Assembly: GCA_964019425.1 (NCBI GenBank)
Contig: OZ025782.1
Location: 992,001 to 1,056,000 of the forward strand
From: Flectonema sp. DT1601
Lineage: Eukaryota > Euglenozoa > Diplonemea > Diplonemida > Diplonemidae
Length of the DNA: 64,000 nt
Direction: 5' to 3'
The number at the start of each line of letters is the position of its first letter. The stretch's first letter is position 1. Below, one piece after another: positions 1-11,623 of the stretch. A program made the position numbers and the translations under genes. The notes below the pieces were generated by a model that had not been told where the DNA came from, did no database searches, and saw only the letters and a list, made by a program, of their open reading frames with translations.

Positions 1-1177
1 ACACCACTACGGTGATGTCATCTGCACGGCGGATGCACACTCTGCCGCAGGTGTGAGCGATTCCAACCAACTTTCCGTTTTTAGAACAAGTCATCGCTGT
101 GTGGACACCTCCAGTATACACCTCAACCTTCTGACGAATTGTTATAATCGGTGATCCAACTTCTTTAGCCCAACTCTTAACGTCTTCATCATCACTGCTG
201 AAAGGGTCGTCTGCTTCAGTACGACGATCACCAGTAACTTTTATTGAATAGACTTTTATAGTTTTCAAGGTTGTGGTAAACAACACTCTTCGATTCGGAT
301 GAAACACCAAATCCACGAAACTGCTGTTGGTAAGCCTCAGCTTAAAAACAACAGCTGTAGACTTACTCGTACTTTCCATTAATTTATTTCTTCTGGCACC
401 TGATGCATGAATATCATACGCCCTGTAAATGAACAGAGATCCCTGCGGTGTAATTGTAGCGACCAGAATTGGACAAGCTTGACGAGCTGATAGCTGATCA
501 GGATTATTTGTGTACGCATCACAGTTATGTAAAGGTGGAATAGAAACATCTATCGATCGGAAAATGTTGGAGGCCAACTGTTTACCTCCTTCAGGAAGTT
601 GCTGCTGAGGGGGGCTTGCCCAAAACTGACCACAACTATCTTTAGTAACGTAAAGGTCACCCGTTGGTGATATCATTACATTCGCACTTGGGGATATAGC
701 ACACATTGAATATAAAGGAAAACCTCCCTGAGGTAAGGAATCAACGATACCTCTAGCTAATACAATAATACCATCGCTCTTTGATCCTCCAGATATCTGA
801 AGGGACCACAGAAGGAATAGATTTGGTTTGTGGAGAGACACAATATAGATTTCATTTTTTGTAGTGTTACGAGTGTGCTTGCTTGCTGACACCAAGTCAC
901 CAACATCATTTGGGATTGTGGCCACTGCGACAGCAATTAGATCCAACACCTTAGTCAGAGATCTACGTCTTCGCTTTGACTCAAATATTCCGATAAATCT
1001 TTTCCCGCACATCAACACCTCTTCCCTCCCTTCTAACCACTCGCATGACTGAATGCCACCTTCGACTACAAAAGTTGTCCCTTCAGTCCCCCCCGACCTC
1101 CCACACTGTGAGATATTAAAACGAATTGCCTGCTCATTTCTTGAGGTCAGGGGATCTTTTGAGCGCTTTTTTCTCAT
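1..1177 (-). CDS. Beta-propeller (WD40-like) protein, 3' part beyond the window
   Basis: This frame is open from the ATG at 1177 down to the left edge (about 392 codons); an in-frame TAA lies just upstream at 1205-1207, which fixes the start. The N-terminus is basic (MRKKRSKDP). Short beta-rich blocks recur, for example GGIQSCEWLEGREELVLMCG, SSFVDLVFHPNRRVLFTTT, VHTAMTCSKNGKLVGIAHTC, PILVATITPQGSLFIYRAYD. Alternating hydrophobic strands with GxL/GR turns are what WD40-type propellers look like. An acidic Ser/Asp loop (DPFSSDDEDVKSWAKE) sits between blades. I could not assign it to a named family; I weighed CPSF160-like, WDR75-like and Sec12-like proteins and no match was convincing. No intron is visible in this part. 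Confidence 0.75.
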   Translation of the reverse strand, partial: MRKKRSKDPLTSRNEQAIRFNISQCGRSGGTEGTTFVVEGGIQSCEWLEGREEVLMCGKRFIGIFESKRRRRSLTKVLDLIAVAVATIPNDVGDLVSASKHTRNTTKNEIYIVSLHKPNLFLLWSLQISGGSKSDGIIVLARGIVDSLPQGGFPLYSMCAISPSANVMISPTGDLYVTKDSCGQFWASPPQQQLPEGGKQLASNIFRSIDVSIPPLHNCDAYTNNPDQLSARQACPILVATITPQGSLFIYRAYDIHASGARRNKLMESTSKSTAVVFKLRLTNSSFVDLVFHPNRRVLFTTTLKTIKVYSIKVTGDRRTEADDPFSSDDEDVKSWAKEVGSPIITIRQKVEVYTGGVHTAMTCSKNGKLVGIAHTCGRVCIRRADDITVVV

Positions 1178-1400
1178 CGTGTATTCCTCAGACACAACAA
1201 TACATTATTGGATTGTTGTCATTCTATTCAAGAGTTGAATTAATTATGAAGATCATCAGGTAATCAAATTAATAACAAAAATAATAAAAGAATTGAATTC
1301 GATATCACCATCATTGTTAAAGATGGTTCACATCGTGTAAATGAGAGTAATCACAAAAAGTATAAAAAGCAACTAGCTAAGCAGTAAAGAGAAAGTTAAC

Positions 1401-2714
1401 TTAATATCCTTCCGATGCATCACTACCTATTGAAAATGATTTATCTGTAAAACTATTATCATCAGTTGTCGATGAGTAAGATGATGACATTCGACTACCA
1501 GATGACAGCGATCGCAATGCGGAAGGAGATGGTGAAGGTGATTCTGAATTCTCATCTCCTTTATCTCCGATAGCGCAGTTCCTTCCCTTCGCAGTTGATT
1601 CAGACGGGGGTTCTCTTGTGTTTCTTACTTGTAAGATTGCAACAGTCGGTTCTCGTTGGGAGAAAGAACCTACACTCTGATTCTCTCCAACATGAGAACT
1701 ACAAGAAGTCTGCACAGCAGCATCAGAAAGAATCTGAGCAGATGGATGTTGTTTTTGTTCTGTAACTTTATCGTTCGGTACTTTCTTTACTTTTACTTTC
1801 CTCTTCTTTGATGTCGTAGTAGTTGTCGTCGTTTTCTTCAATTGCTGATGTCCAAATACGCATCTCGCAATCTTCTCCAGAGCTGCATTTGGCCGTCGGT
1901 AGCCCGATTGCTGTGCGCATTTCGGTGGTCTTTCCCGCAAAACACGCTTCTTTGGTGCTTTTTTCACCTTTGCTATTCCGGGGCAGGGCGCAAAATTGCG
2001 CCTTACCCGAGTGCAGAGCTGCTCTAGGGCCTGCAGGCGGCCGTTGTCACAGTTCTTAGCACAGGCAATGCAATTGTCCAGGGAAAGCCATCCCTTTTCT
2101 CGGATTTCAGGTCGAGTACTTGAAAGTTGAGCGATTGCTAATAAATACCAGGAAGTTGAAAAACTAGACTTCTGGAGATCAGACAAAGACAGCTGTCTTT
2201 CTAGTGCCTGAAGTGTGTTAATTGCAACATGTCCGCAGAAGATCGCCGTCTCTATGTCGCTTGCGGTCATTGGACTGACGTTTTGAACGATAGTGGCGCA
2301 TGTTTGCATTGCAGTCTCAGGAAGAGTGTGTCCAAAAACTATTTTTTCAGACTGCATCGCTGCTGAAAGTGACCTTACTAACTTGTCATACTCACCCAAT
2401 GCTTTATAAATTGTACTCCGTAAGTACAGAAGTAGTAATCTACTTTTGTTGACTGCCTCTTCATGACAGGCTACTAAAAAGATGCGATTCCGTTCTAAGA
2501 AATCATCGCATTTGTTAACATATTCGAGTGCAACGTCTCCCTGTCCACTTCGTAAGAAACTCATTGCGAAAGAACGATACTCACTTACTAGTAGTGATAG
2601 TACCTTACCAGCGTCACTGTTGGAGTATCCTTTTCGTACCATAATTAAATCTCTTTGAAGATCACATATCTTAGAAATAAACTCTCTCTGTGAGGGAGCA
2701 GCTGGTTCTTCCAT
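1401..2714 (-). CDS. TPR-like helical protein with Lys-rich and Ser-rich tail
   Basis: Single-exon reading frame of 437 codons, ATG at 2714, stop TAA. Residues about 1-245 are alpha-helical and read like degenerate tetratricopeptide repeats (RSTIYKALGEYDKLVRSLSA, WYLLAIAQLSSTRPEIREKG, with the usual A/L/Y/G spacing). Residues about 250-330 are strongly basic (KVKKAPKKRVLRERPPK; a poly-Thr stretch; TSKKRKVKVKKVPNDK) and could hold a nuclear localisation signal. The last 60 residues are Ser-rich (SESPSPSPSALRSLSSGSR) and probably disordered. A CAG acceptor-like site lies 3 nt before the ATG. No family assignment is possible from sight; TPR-type protein interaction is the best guess. Confidence 0.75.
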   Translation of the reverse strand: MEEPAAPSQREFISKICDLQRDLIMVRKGYSNSDAGKVLSLLVSEYRSFAMSFLRSGQGDVALEYVNKCDDFLERNRIFLVACHEEAVNKSRLLLLYLRSTIYKALGEYDKLVRSLSAAMQSEKIVFGHTLPETAMQTCATIVQNVSPMTASDIETAIFCGHVAINTLQALERQLSLSDLQKSSFSTSWYLLAIAQLSSTRPEIREKGWLSLDNCIACAKNCDNGRLQALEQLCTRVRRNFAPCPGIAKVKKAPKKRVLRERPPKCAQQSGYRRPNAALEKIARCVFGHQQLKKTTTTTTTSKKRKVKVKKVPNDKVTEQKQHPSAQILSDAAVQTSCSSHVGENQSVGSFSQREPTVAILQVRNTREPPSESTAKGRNCAIGDKGDENSESPSPSPSALRSLSSGSRMSSSYSSTTDDNSFTDKSFSIGSDASEGY

Positions 2715-2717
2715 GTG

Positions 2718-2732
2718 CTGATTGAAAGAATT
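2718..2732 (-). promoter_or_regulatory. Splice-acceptor-like site just upstream of the TPR-like gene
   Basis: On the minus strand the sequence reads aattctttcaatcag, followed after 3 nt by the ATG. It is pyrimidine-richer than the AAAACAG ends of the cis introns in this window. Candidate trans-splice acceptor, or the end of a 5'UTR intron. Confidence 0.4.
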
Positions 2733-5463
2733 GATATAACGATTATCGTTGTAATAGATATAGATACCTCACTCTTATGTGTACTAATCATTAATTGTTA
2801 TTAGTGCTGTAGGTGATGTGATATATAAGTCGGTTAATGATATTACTCAATAGTAGATTTTTAACTCAAACAGTTCTGTTGCTTTTTTTTTTTTTTTTTT
2901 TGCAAGTTCCGGATCGGAGAGGAAAGTGTGTTTTTTTTTTTTTTTTTTTTTTTTGAAAAAAGAGGAAAAAATAGAAGAAAAAAATGAATGAAATGCAAAA
3001 ATAAAAAACGCTTCTACTTGTCCAGCCAATGCAAGGCTAGACGAGTGGAAAATTTCAAGTAATAAACTTCTGAAAAACGGTTCATGGGGTGGGTACAAGT
3101 TATACACCAACCTAGGTCAAGCTCATTAAAGAGCACAGATACTATCTTTGTGAGTGAAGGGATTGCTTCGATCAAATGTCTTTTGATCTCGCTTCCAATA
3201 CACCAACTCTCCAAGACGGATACCGAACTACCACTATCTATAGCAAACAGTCAACAGAAAGCACTAATTGAATACATGTTGTCTTTCAAGTGGTTCGATT
3301 TTTGTGATTGTCGATTCGATTGCCCTGAGGCAGCAGGGTATAAAGAACTTAACGACCTGAATGATTAATTCTAGTCTGTCAAATAATAGTTTTTTTTTTT
3401 TTTTGAATAGAAAATATAAGTAAAACCAACAAGGAGGACAGCTTAGGTTGTTGTAAGCTCTTCCACTATAGTATGCTAGGTGTGGAAAAAAAAAAAAAAA
3501 AAAAGAAAAAAACTCAGCAAGATATCAATCTCTTTAAAAAAGGTGCTTTGATTAGGACTCACAAAAAGTAATTTGCTGTCTTCTCAATTCAACTTAACTT
3601 ATCGAAGATTTTTTTTCTTAACATATTAGCACTGCAGAAGCTAAAGAAACGTTATCTGTTTTTAGAATTTTTTAATTTTTTTTTTTTTTTCATGTTGCAA
3701 TAGGGAGTTTTTTATTTGAAAATTCGATCAACAAATGACAAGTTAATTAAAACACAACCATCAAAAGAAAATATGCATCGAATTAACTTAACTAAATTAG
3801 TTATTAGAAATCACACCACACAACTTCTTCACAACCATTGGCAGTAAGGCAACACAATTGATTTTTTTTTTGTTTGTTTGTTTTGTTTTGTAGGAAAAAA
3901 AAAAAAAAAAAACACAAAAGAGAAAGAAAAAAATATATGAAATTGGGTTTAAAAAAAAAAAAAAGACATACGAGGCAATAAAAAAAAAAAAATAAAAAAC
4001 TACTGGTTTTTTTCAAGGGAAAAAAAAAAAAAAAAATTGTTTTAGTTTTGACTGTATATAATTGAATAATTCTACGAGACACAATCTGTATCATTACAGC
4101 TATATGTGTGTGATAGAAGGTAGTTTAGATAGTGAATAAAATGAATGTGAATAATAACATTGGGGTACACAAGACTTGGAAGAGAATATTGCTCTTTGCT
4201 CTTTTCATAACAATCACTCTGCGGGAAACAATGCAAACAAACAGAAAAAGAGAGAACGAAAGAAAGAAGACTACCAGGAGAACGAAACAAACAGTACACC
4301 TGCCAATACGACGAAGATTTAGAAAGAAATAAAAAATTGGAAAAAAGGTGAGAAAATCCTTTTTGCACAAAAAGCTGCAGCAGGTATTAAATTTATTAAA
4401 ATAGAAAAGAAAGATTGAAATGCGTGATATCTACGAGAGGGGTTCGCTCGAGGAGGAACTCAGCAACGAACGAAATAAACAAAGTGGAGTAAATTCCTTT
4501 ACGGATTGATGCTGAATTCGCAAGCATTAATGCAGGAGAGAAAAATAAAACCTGAGGTTTAATGAAACGGCATTACTGTCCTTTTATTTCCTCGAAAGGT
4601 TTTCACATTCATTCCAAATGTTGACATTAATATTTTCTTTTTGTTTGGTTACTTTATGGAGATTATCAGGTTATTCGAAAAATTGACAAGAAAACAACAA
4701 AAAAAAAAAAAAAAAAAAAAATTGACAATATTTTCTTAAATAACGACCATCTCAAAAGCATTAAAACCAGGAGCAAACGATTATACATCGCTGCGTATCT
4801 ATCACGAGTAATAAAAAACGCAAGAATAGTGAAATAAGATAAAGTCAGAATGAGACGACAGGGATGGCAATGGGTCTTTATAACACACGCTTTCTAACAC
4901 AGCAGTCGATCCTGAATGGATCACGGTGCGAATTAGTTATTTGTTAAAGTAAACTTCCAAACGGTAAACCCGATCGTCCAATCACTTGACTTTGGTCGGT
5001 AGTTGAAATAGAAAACCAAACATCTCGCAGGCAACTAACGCTGAGATCGCGTTTTGCCGCTGCGAATCGGAATGACTGATCCAAAGCGAGAGGAACAATT
5101 GTGAAAATACCAATTCAATACAAAAAAAAAAAAAAAAAACAATAAAGAAATGGGATAAGCAGGAGATAGTTAGTTCAGACCAACCACAAACACTGGAAGG
5201 GTCATTGAAAAAAGACTGCGAAAATAAAACTATAAACCACTAATAATAGTACGATAGAAATACTTTTTTGTTTTATCGAAATTCAGCGATATATTGCCAC
5301 CGCCGATAAAGTTTTGGTCCAACCGATAAAAGGAAACTATTGGATGAAGTAATTGATACATACGTTGATCAGCGACTAACCGAAAGAACCATTTAGTGGT
5401 TCTGGTTATATCACCGTCCCATTTCTAGGCGGAGGAATAGATTCGTTTGTCAACACACATAAC

Positions 5464-5494
<31 letters not shown>

Positions 5495-7235
5495 TATTAT
5501 CGCATGCGTTTGCAAAAATAAAAGAAAAAAAAAACAGAAACTGAAAAAAAAAAAAAAAGGAACTGAAAAAAAACCAATAAAGCCTTGCGGCCCTAATTAC
5601 ACCAACTCTCACCAAGCTGATTTCTGCAAGTATGGTACCTCTCTCTGGCTACCATCTATAGTTTTTAAGAAGAAACTTACCCTTACGGGAATTGGCTAGA
5701 ACTCATAAGAAAGAACAAAAAAAAAAAAAAATAATAATAATAATAGCTGACTTACAAAAAGTAATGATATCATTCCTTTACAGTTAATACCCCACAAGTG
5801 TTGTATTTACTTACCTCTTTCAACACAAGTCGTTTTGTTGCTATCTTCTAACGGATTTTATTAAAAAAAAAAAAAAAAAAAGGATCTTGTCCTTGGCGTT
5901 AAAACAGTCATAACACACATTTTTTATAATAAAAAGGTACAAGAAAACATGTCGTGACTTAATGGGGAAAAAAAAAAAAAAAAAAGAAAATCCGCTGAAG
6001 TAGGATAAAAAAGACTAAAAACTGAGCAGATGATGTCTGATTGTTGTAAAAAAAAAAGGAAAAAAAAAACGAAGCGGAAGAACCTTCCTATCGACCCCTT
6101 TTGACAACAAGAACCTGCATAGAAAGTAGTGAAGCAAGAAAACATAAGAGCGGCTGTAAATGAAATAAAATGACTGAACTACGTCATGAATGATAAAACA
6201 AAAGATAACAAAAAAAAAAAAAAAAAAATAAAAAAAAAAAATAAAAAATGATAAGTAAACTAAATAAAAAATATCCATTGTTGTTTTATTTTCTTCGAAT
6301 CCCAAATAACTAAAGCTCTCAACAGAGAGAGCACGCAAGTCGATATTGGTGTTAATTAGTGAGCGAGTCCAACGGACTACCGAGTATAGACACTCAAAGA
6401 GAATTGGGTAACTCTTCAGGGGTTTCCAATACTACGGTAGTACATTGAACTTAATCCCAAGTAGATTATTTTATTAGTTTCGACACGGGGCATTCTAATC
6501 AACAGATCTGTAGCCTCACCTTGACTGGAGTGTGTTGTGGTGACTGCCGTCTGAAAACAGAAAAAGTAAAACCAAAAAAGTAATGTTCGCATCTAATTAA
6601 CTAGACCACTATCACCTCACTTAGTCATCAAACAATCTTCCAGAGCAGTCAATTAACAAGTACTGTCGTAAAGAAATAGACGAACTGCAAGAATGCAGTA
6701 GTGAAGCGTGCGGCCATTAAGTCTTGTGTGGAGTGAGTGTGTTATCTTTCTTCAGACATTACCTCACACAGTACAGTCTTAAACATTTTGGAAGACTCTA
6801 TAGTACCGTAAAAAGGACACCTAAACTCGATATCGACTTTCTCTTCAGCGCTAAACTAAGATTGCAAAGGAAAGAAAAAACAGCAGCAATTCGATTATTT
6901 TATATATTTTCTTCGGGTGAAATTGATGCGCAACGGGGGGGGAAAAGGGCGCAAAAAAAAAGGGGAATTTTCAACTCGATTTCCATTCATTCAAAAGAGA
7001 CGGGTCAAAGGGCTAACTTAATCCTTGTCTGAATACTGTAAGTAATCAGAAAGTAAGTTAATTGGTTCATATCAGAAAGCTACCCTATCGTCGATTGATG
7101 ATAGAAGTAATTTGCAGGAGAACGAGAATATAAAAAAAAGGGTATAATCATGTTCGAACATTGTTTGCTCTGAAGACAAACAGTAGAAAAATATGTTCGA
7201 AACACTTCGTTTGTCTGCGGGCAAACGAGGATTGT

Positions 7236-7236
<1 letters not shown>

Positions 7237-7276
<40 letters not shown>
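7237..7276. repeat. 40-nt poly-T run, longest homopolymer in the window
   Basis: An uninterrupted run of about 40 T is followed after a 9-nt spacer by an A run of about 18 nt, so the two could pair as a hairpin. Length may be affected by sequencing error. Confidence 0.85.
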
Positions 7277-7556
7277 CAAAATTGTAAAAAAAAAAAAAAA
7301 AAGAAAGAAAGGAAAGATTCGGGATCAGAGATTCACGATCTCCCAATGTTTGTCTAAATAAAGAAATGGCTTCGTGTGCAACCTGACTAACACGTCAAAG
7401 GAATTGCCCAACATGAGATGTTTGTATGAACTTCTCAGCCAATTTAAAACCTGTAGCTGATGGCAGTGTGCTGTCAACGATCTGAGCATATAAGAAAATG
7501 AAATAAGAACACTCGGCACACGGTTGAAAATTACTTTTGTTGACAACGAAAAAAAG

Positions 7557-7587
<31 letters not shown>

Positions 7588-9183
7588 TTTGCGAATGCGA
7601 ATATTTTAGTTGGACGAATAAAGTTCCTTCTGATTCTGGTTCAGCGCTTTATCATGAGAAAACGTTAATCAACTGACTACGAATCTGCTTACAACTCAAT
7701 ATTATTATAATTATTATTATTTTCCCTATCAAAGTATCGCGCATTCATGTGCGCGGGTTGCATCGCTACACTATAGATGGCATCTGAACGCACTTTTTTT
7801 TAATTTCTTTTTATATCTTTTTTCTTTTCTTCCCATATTATAGGAATTCTTTAAATGAAAATATCTGTTTGTTTTGTTTTTTTTCCTTTTTTTTTTTTCC
7901 CTTTTTATTTCCATTCATTGACCTTAATGACCTGAATTCGTTATTTTCGAACTTTTCTTTTTTTTAAATCGGATGGCTTCTTGCATTGCAAGCTTTATCC
8001 TCCTTCCCTAGAAATCCCCGACGGGGGTCTACTACTGGACTCATCGTTTTTGCTCAACGACATTGCAGTGTTGTCGCTGCGGATTTCTTCCTTTGAGCTC
8101 CCCACAAAAATTGAAGAGGTTTTCTCGTTTTCTTTTTTTTGAAAATAAGAACTAGAAAAAGAGAATTGAGAAGCCATTCGATTTTATGCAAGAAAACTAA
8201 CTGGGGGTAATAAGGAATTTAGCGGAGGGAGGAAGGGTGGGGAGGGAGGGGAGAGAATAATAGACAAAAAAGGTTTCTTTTTTTTCCTATAAACAAAACT
8301 CATTCTGCAGTAACTAAACAAAAAGGACGAATGCGCAAGTAAGTTCTCAGTGAAATGCGTCCATGAGAAACAGAAAACACAAGATGCTCTCCTGCGTGTA
8401 AGAATAAGAATAGTTTTTTTTTTTTGCTTTTAACAGACACGCGCACATCTGAAAATTAAGACTAAAAGTAGAAAACAGTAAATCTCTTTGCAAGTACTAT
8501 TTGTAAGGAATAAATCCTTTATAAGATTTGAATACAGTCGTTAAGCGACTGAGTACTGCTACCACAAGTCAAACAGAGAAAACAACATAAGAAAGGGACA
8601 GAAGAGTGAGTGTGTTATCCAGTACGATCCGGCGTCTAAACAAGCAGAAGGGATAACGAGATTCGCAAAACCTAACTACAGTTTGACTGTGCTCGACTAG
8701 AAGAAGTCCGAGTTGGGTTTTCGGCTTTGGGACTTGTCTGTTGTTTAACAGAAATAAATAAAAGTATAAAGAAGAGTACAACTCTAATAGTTGAAATTCA
8801 ACAGGCGAATCCTGTTGACACCTCTTCATGAATAACAACAAAAGGAACAGATTTATTGTATTCTATAATTGTGTTGACAGTTCGAATACAACAAGAATCT
8901 TCCTCTCACTCATAAATGTTGTTTCGATATTACTTTGAGCTGTTTAAGTCAAGACCTGTTTGAGACAAGTCCTAATCATCAGCTGATGGATTTGGTTGAT
9001 TGCATTCGAAGAAATCAAAATATTGAATTACACAAAAGATACTATCTCAGTGTTGTGATATTCAACTTCTGCTGCTGAAGCTGAGAAAACGAGTTCCTGG
9101 CTGCTCGGTTTTGCAAAATTAAAATAATTTTGGGTAAAAAGCAGCCATCCTTTTTCTATTTCTCTACCAAACAGTGGGGTAGC

Positions 9184-10410
9184 TCAAAACGGAAGTGCCT
9201 GCTGCAGCCGAGTCCTCTTCGGTGAGGCAGCTGGTGACCCCGATGAGCGGTAAGATGGAGGCTTTGGAAGAACTGTTGGAGGGGAGTCTTTACGAGATAA
9301 GAAAGCATGACGTTTACTCGGAGAATTACGAGGAGACTTAGTGTGTGAAGTTGGGGGTGAAGCAGTAGTTGGTAAGGAACGAGGACTCCAAGAAAATGAA
9401 GAAGTACTACTCAATACGGGAGAGTGTGCTCTGGAACTAGACCTTTCATTAAGAGCTGAAGAAGTACCTCTAGGATCAGTGATGGCTCTAACTAAAGCAT
9501 TATGTCTTGGTGAGCCTGGCATTTCTATAGCTGACTGTCCTAATAATAAGTCCGCAGGGCACGTCGCTGATCTCGGAGGGGAGCGCATCAACTTTGGCGG
9601 TGAAGGTGACAGCGATGTCGTTACTTCAATTCGAGGCGCCTTCCTCTTCAGTTCGGATGCCATTTCCTTAACAGAAATAGTTTTCCATTCAAACTCAGGT
9701 CTGGTAGACATCAAGTCTTGAATATACTGACCAGCTGATATCAACTTCTCTGTTTGAGGTCTCTTTGCTGTCGCAATCTCCCACCAATTCAAAGAATTAA
9801 TATGCAATCGTATTTGACGAAGATCATCGATGTGTAATTTTAAAGTTGGGAGGTTCTCATGTTCCCACTGAAGGAGATCACCAAGGAATTCAGATCGTTT
9901 TGCTATGTAAGCAGCAGTGATTGCTTTCTTCTTGTCGCGGTCACTCGCAAGCTGTAGTTCGATTGAACTGTCAATAAGTCTTCGTGAGCCTTGTGGAAGT
10001 GGATGTGAAATGCTAGTTGAAGTTGTTGCTGAAGTCAAATTCTTGCGAAGCTTCTGTCTGAGTTTATGTTTCTTTTCCTTGTCGTTCTCAAGCCAACGAA
10101 GGAGTAGAACTCGGCTTCTTTTCTCTCTGACTTCCCGCATTCGTTTATACCATTGTTGTATAATTAACACTTTGTCGATATATCTTCTGAACCTAATTAG
10201 CATATACTTACCAGAGCTCGTTATGTTTCTTAGAAATCCTGCCATCACATCGCTAGCCTTTCTTGGATCACTCTCATTTGTAATTCTCTCTCGTATGTGA
10301 TATTTACTGAATACCCTTTCAAATTGATCTTGGTCTCTCGCTAATTTCTTATTAGCTGTTTTCAGGGATCGCTCGCTATTGTTAACTAACCATTCTAAGC
10401 TTGACGGCAT
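9184..10410 (-). CDS. Basic helical protein with IQ-like motif and Ser/Pro-rich tail
   Basis: Single-exon frame of 408 codons, ATG at 10410, stop TGA. Residues about 1-240 are helical and charged. An IQ-like segment VLIIQQWYKRMREVREKRSR near residue 85 has the I-Q-x3-R/K-x4-R spacing of a calmodulin/EF-hand light-chain binding site, though the middle is imperfect. From about residue 260 the protein is low complexity and rich in Ser-Pro and Arg (SLSPSPPKLMRSPPRS, SPRNSPSKR, AASPKRTRLQQALPF), giving many proline-directed kinase sites. The function is unknown; a microtubule- or cytoskeleton-associated role would fit the composition but is not shown. Alternative upstream acceptor-like sites lie 3 and 13 nt before the ATG. 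Confidence 0.7.
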   Translation of the reverse strand: MPSSLEWLVNNSERSLKTANKKLARDQDQFERVFSKYHIRERITNESDPRKASDVMAGFLRNITSSGKYMLIRFRRYIDKVLIIQQWYKRMREVREKRSRVLLLRWLENDKEKKHKLRQKLRKNLTSATTSTSISHPLPQGSRRLIDSSIELQLASDRDKKKAITAAYIAKRSEFLGDLLQWEHENLPTLKLHIDDLRQIRLHINSLNWWEIATAKRPQTEKLISAGQYIQDLMSTRPEFEWKTISVKEMASELKRKAPRIEVTTSLSPSPPKLMRSPPRSATCPADLLLGQSAIEMPGSPRHNALVRAITDPRGTSSALNERSSSRAHSPVLSSTSSFSWSPRSLPTTASPPTSHTKSPRNSPSKRHAFLSRKDSPPTVLPKPPSYRSSGSPAASPKRTRLQQALPF

Positions 10411-10487
10411 TTGCTGTGTTGCGCTGGATATTAATAATTAAAATAAGTTAATTTTACTTAATAAAAATCAACTTAAAACAACGCAAC

Positions 10488-10527
10488 AACAAGGCAAGTT
10501 CACAGAGAACAAGGCAAGTTCACAGAG
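10488..10527. repeat. Two perfect tandem copies of a 20-bp unit
   Basis: The unit aacaaggcaagttcacagag occurs twice head to tail (10488-10507 and 10508-10527) in the short spacer between the GTPase stop and the start of the next gene downstream. Confidence 0.9.
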
Positions 10528-10621
10528 GGTTAGCGAAGGCAGTCGGAACGATTGCAATGTCGTCAAGTGTCGGACAAACAAAAAAATAATAATAATAACA
10601 ATAATAATAATTGGTTCGATT

Positions 10622-11235
10622 TTATCTACCCATTGCTCTATTTCGATAATTCATTAATGACTTGAGGATTGCAGTAAAGGTCTCATTAACTCCACAATTA
10701 TGTTGTGAATTTACTTCATAAAACTCTCCCAGGTATGTATGCGCCACTGCTTCCCCTTCTTCTCTTGTCACTGGATCTGAACAATCATCTCCTACTTTAG
10801 TTGCTATAAAATATAAAGGAATTCCACGGACGGAACTGTCTAACAATTCCATCCAAAGTGGGATAGATTCAAATGATGTTCTCTTTGTCGTGTCGTACAC
10901 AACAACTGCACCACTTGAACCTCTTAGAATGGGATTGCTTATTGGACGAAATCTGATTTTTTGTTATTTGCAGAAGAACAATAATAACAATCATCAATAT
11001 ACCCTTTCCTGATAATATTTAAAACAAACCTGTCGTCGCCTCCCAAGTCCCAGAATTGAAGACGAACGTCCTCTCCTGAGAAGCACATGCATGGTCCGAG
11101 TTCGAACTCAACTCCGATAGTCGCAGGCATGTCTTTGTTGAACACAAATTTATCTTCCTGCGTGTAACGTTTCATTAGCGTAGTCTTACCAACACCCATA
11201 TCACCGAGTATAGGAACTTTCATAGATATCGGCAT
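10622..11235 (-). CDS. Atypical Ras/Rab-superfamily small GTPase, two exons
   Basis: Exon 1 (11030-11235) and exon 2 (10622-10952) are joined across a 77-nt intron (GTTTG...TCAG), giving 178 residues, the usual length of a small GTPase. G1/P-loop is GDMGVGKTT near residue 11; Thr of switch I lies in PATIGVEF; exon 2 carries SSGAVVVYDTTKRTSFESI, the strand-helix element typical of Rabs. Two motifs are odd. Switch II reads WDLGGDD where Rabs have WDTAGQE, so the catalytic Gln is replaced by Asp. The base-recognition motif reads ATKVGDD rather than NKxD. The C-terminus (SLMNYRNRAMGR) has no cysteines, so no prenylation. It may be a Rab-like protein with slow or no GTP hydrolysis. The splice junction restores GGDDRFRPISNPILRGSSGA, which supports the exon model. 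Confidence 0.85.
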
Positions 11236-11312
11236 GTTGAGGTTAGGTTCCTGTAAAAATAGTTTTCTTTAAAGAACCATATTTTAATATTATTCATAAG
11301 ATGTATTATCTC

Positions 11313-11348
<36 letters not shown>

Positions 11349-11623
11349 TTCATCTGTACTTTTATTTGAAAAATAAGATAAAACAAAAAAAACTGTTTGT
11401 CCACTTAACACACAACTCTGACAACAATAATGAATTGATTTGTTTAAATGAAAATTGGCTGCCATTTTGAATAAACTTTTTAGATACGAAAAAGTCAGTT
11501 TAAAAGTGAACCTCTGCCTAACAACAGGGGAACACTGAGAAGAATAAGAAGCAATTGTTACGAACAAAACTTAACAGAGATTTTTGACAGATTCTAAGCA
11601 GACAAAAACATCAGAAAAAGTGT
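11236..11623. other. Intergenic spacer with acceptor-like site and 34-nt T run
   Basis: Next to the GTPase ATG, a minus-strand tttttacag (11251-11259) ends 15 nt upstream of the start. A T run of about 34 nt occupies 11314-11347. Nothing else coding or RNA-like is visible. Confidence 0.6.

Larger units (their letters stand above)
2715..9183. other. Gene-poor, homopolymer-rich stretch (desert 1)
   Basis: No convincing coding region on either strand. The DNA is dominated by A- and T-runs of 10-40 nt (for example the 29-nt A run at 5464-5492 and the 40-nt T run at 7237-7276), short ATT/TAA repeats (7696-7722) and G/A-rich patches (8220-8260). All open frames here are short and encode runs of K or F from the homopolymers. 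A 60-codon Ser-rich frame at 7995-8177 (minus) is the least bad candidate but has no supporting context. No tRNA or snRNA was recognised by eye. Confidence 0.6.

Noticed and set aside
864-1238. Plus-strand frames at the left edge
   Set aside because: They are shadows of the minus-strand propeller gene, which is open across the same region and shows repeat structure.
3804-6338. Poly-Phe/Lys frames that look like membrane proteins in the deserts
   Set aside because: Their hydrophobic runs come from A/T homopolymers, with no start context or conserved content.
7995-8177. 60-codon Ser-rich frame in desert 1
   Set aside because: It has an ATG but no clear acceptor, family or neighbouring exon, and sits among homopolymers.
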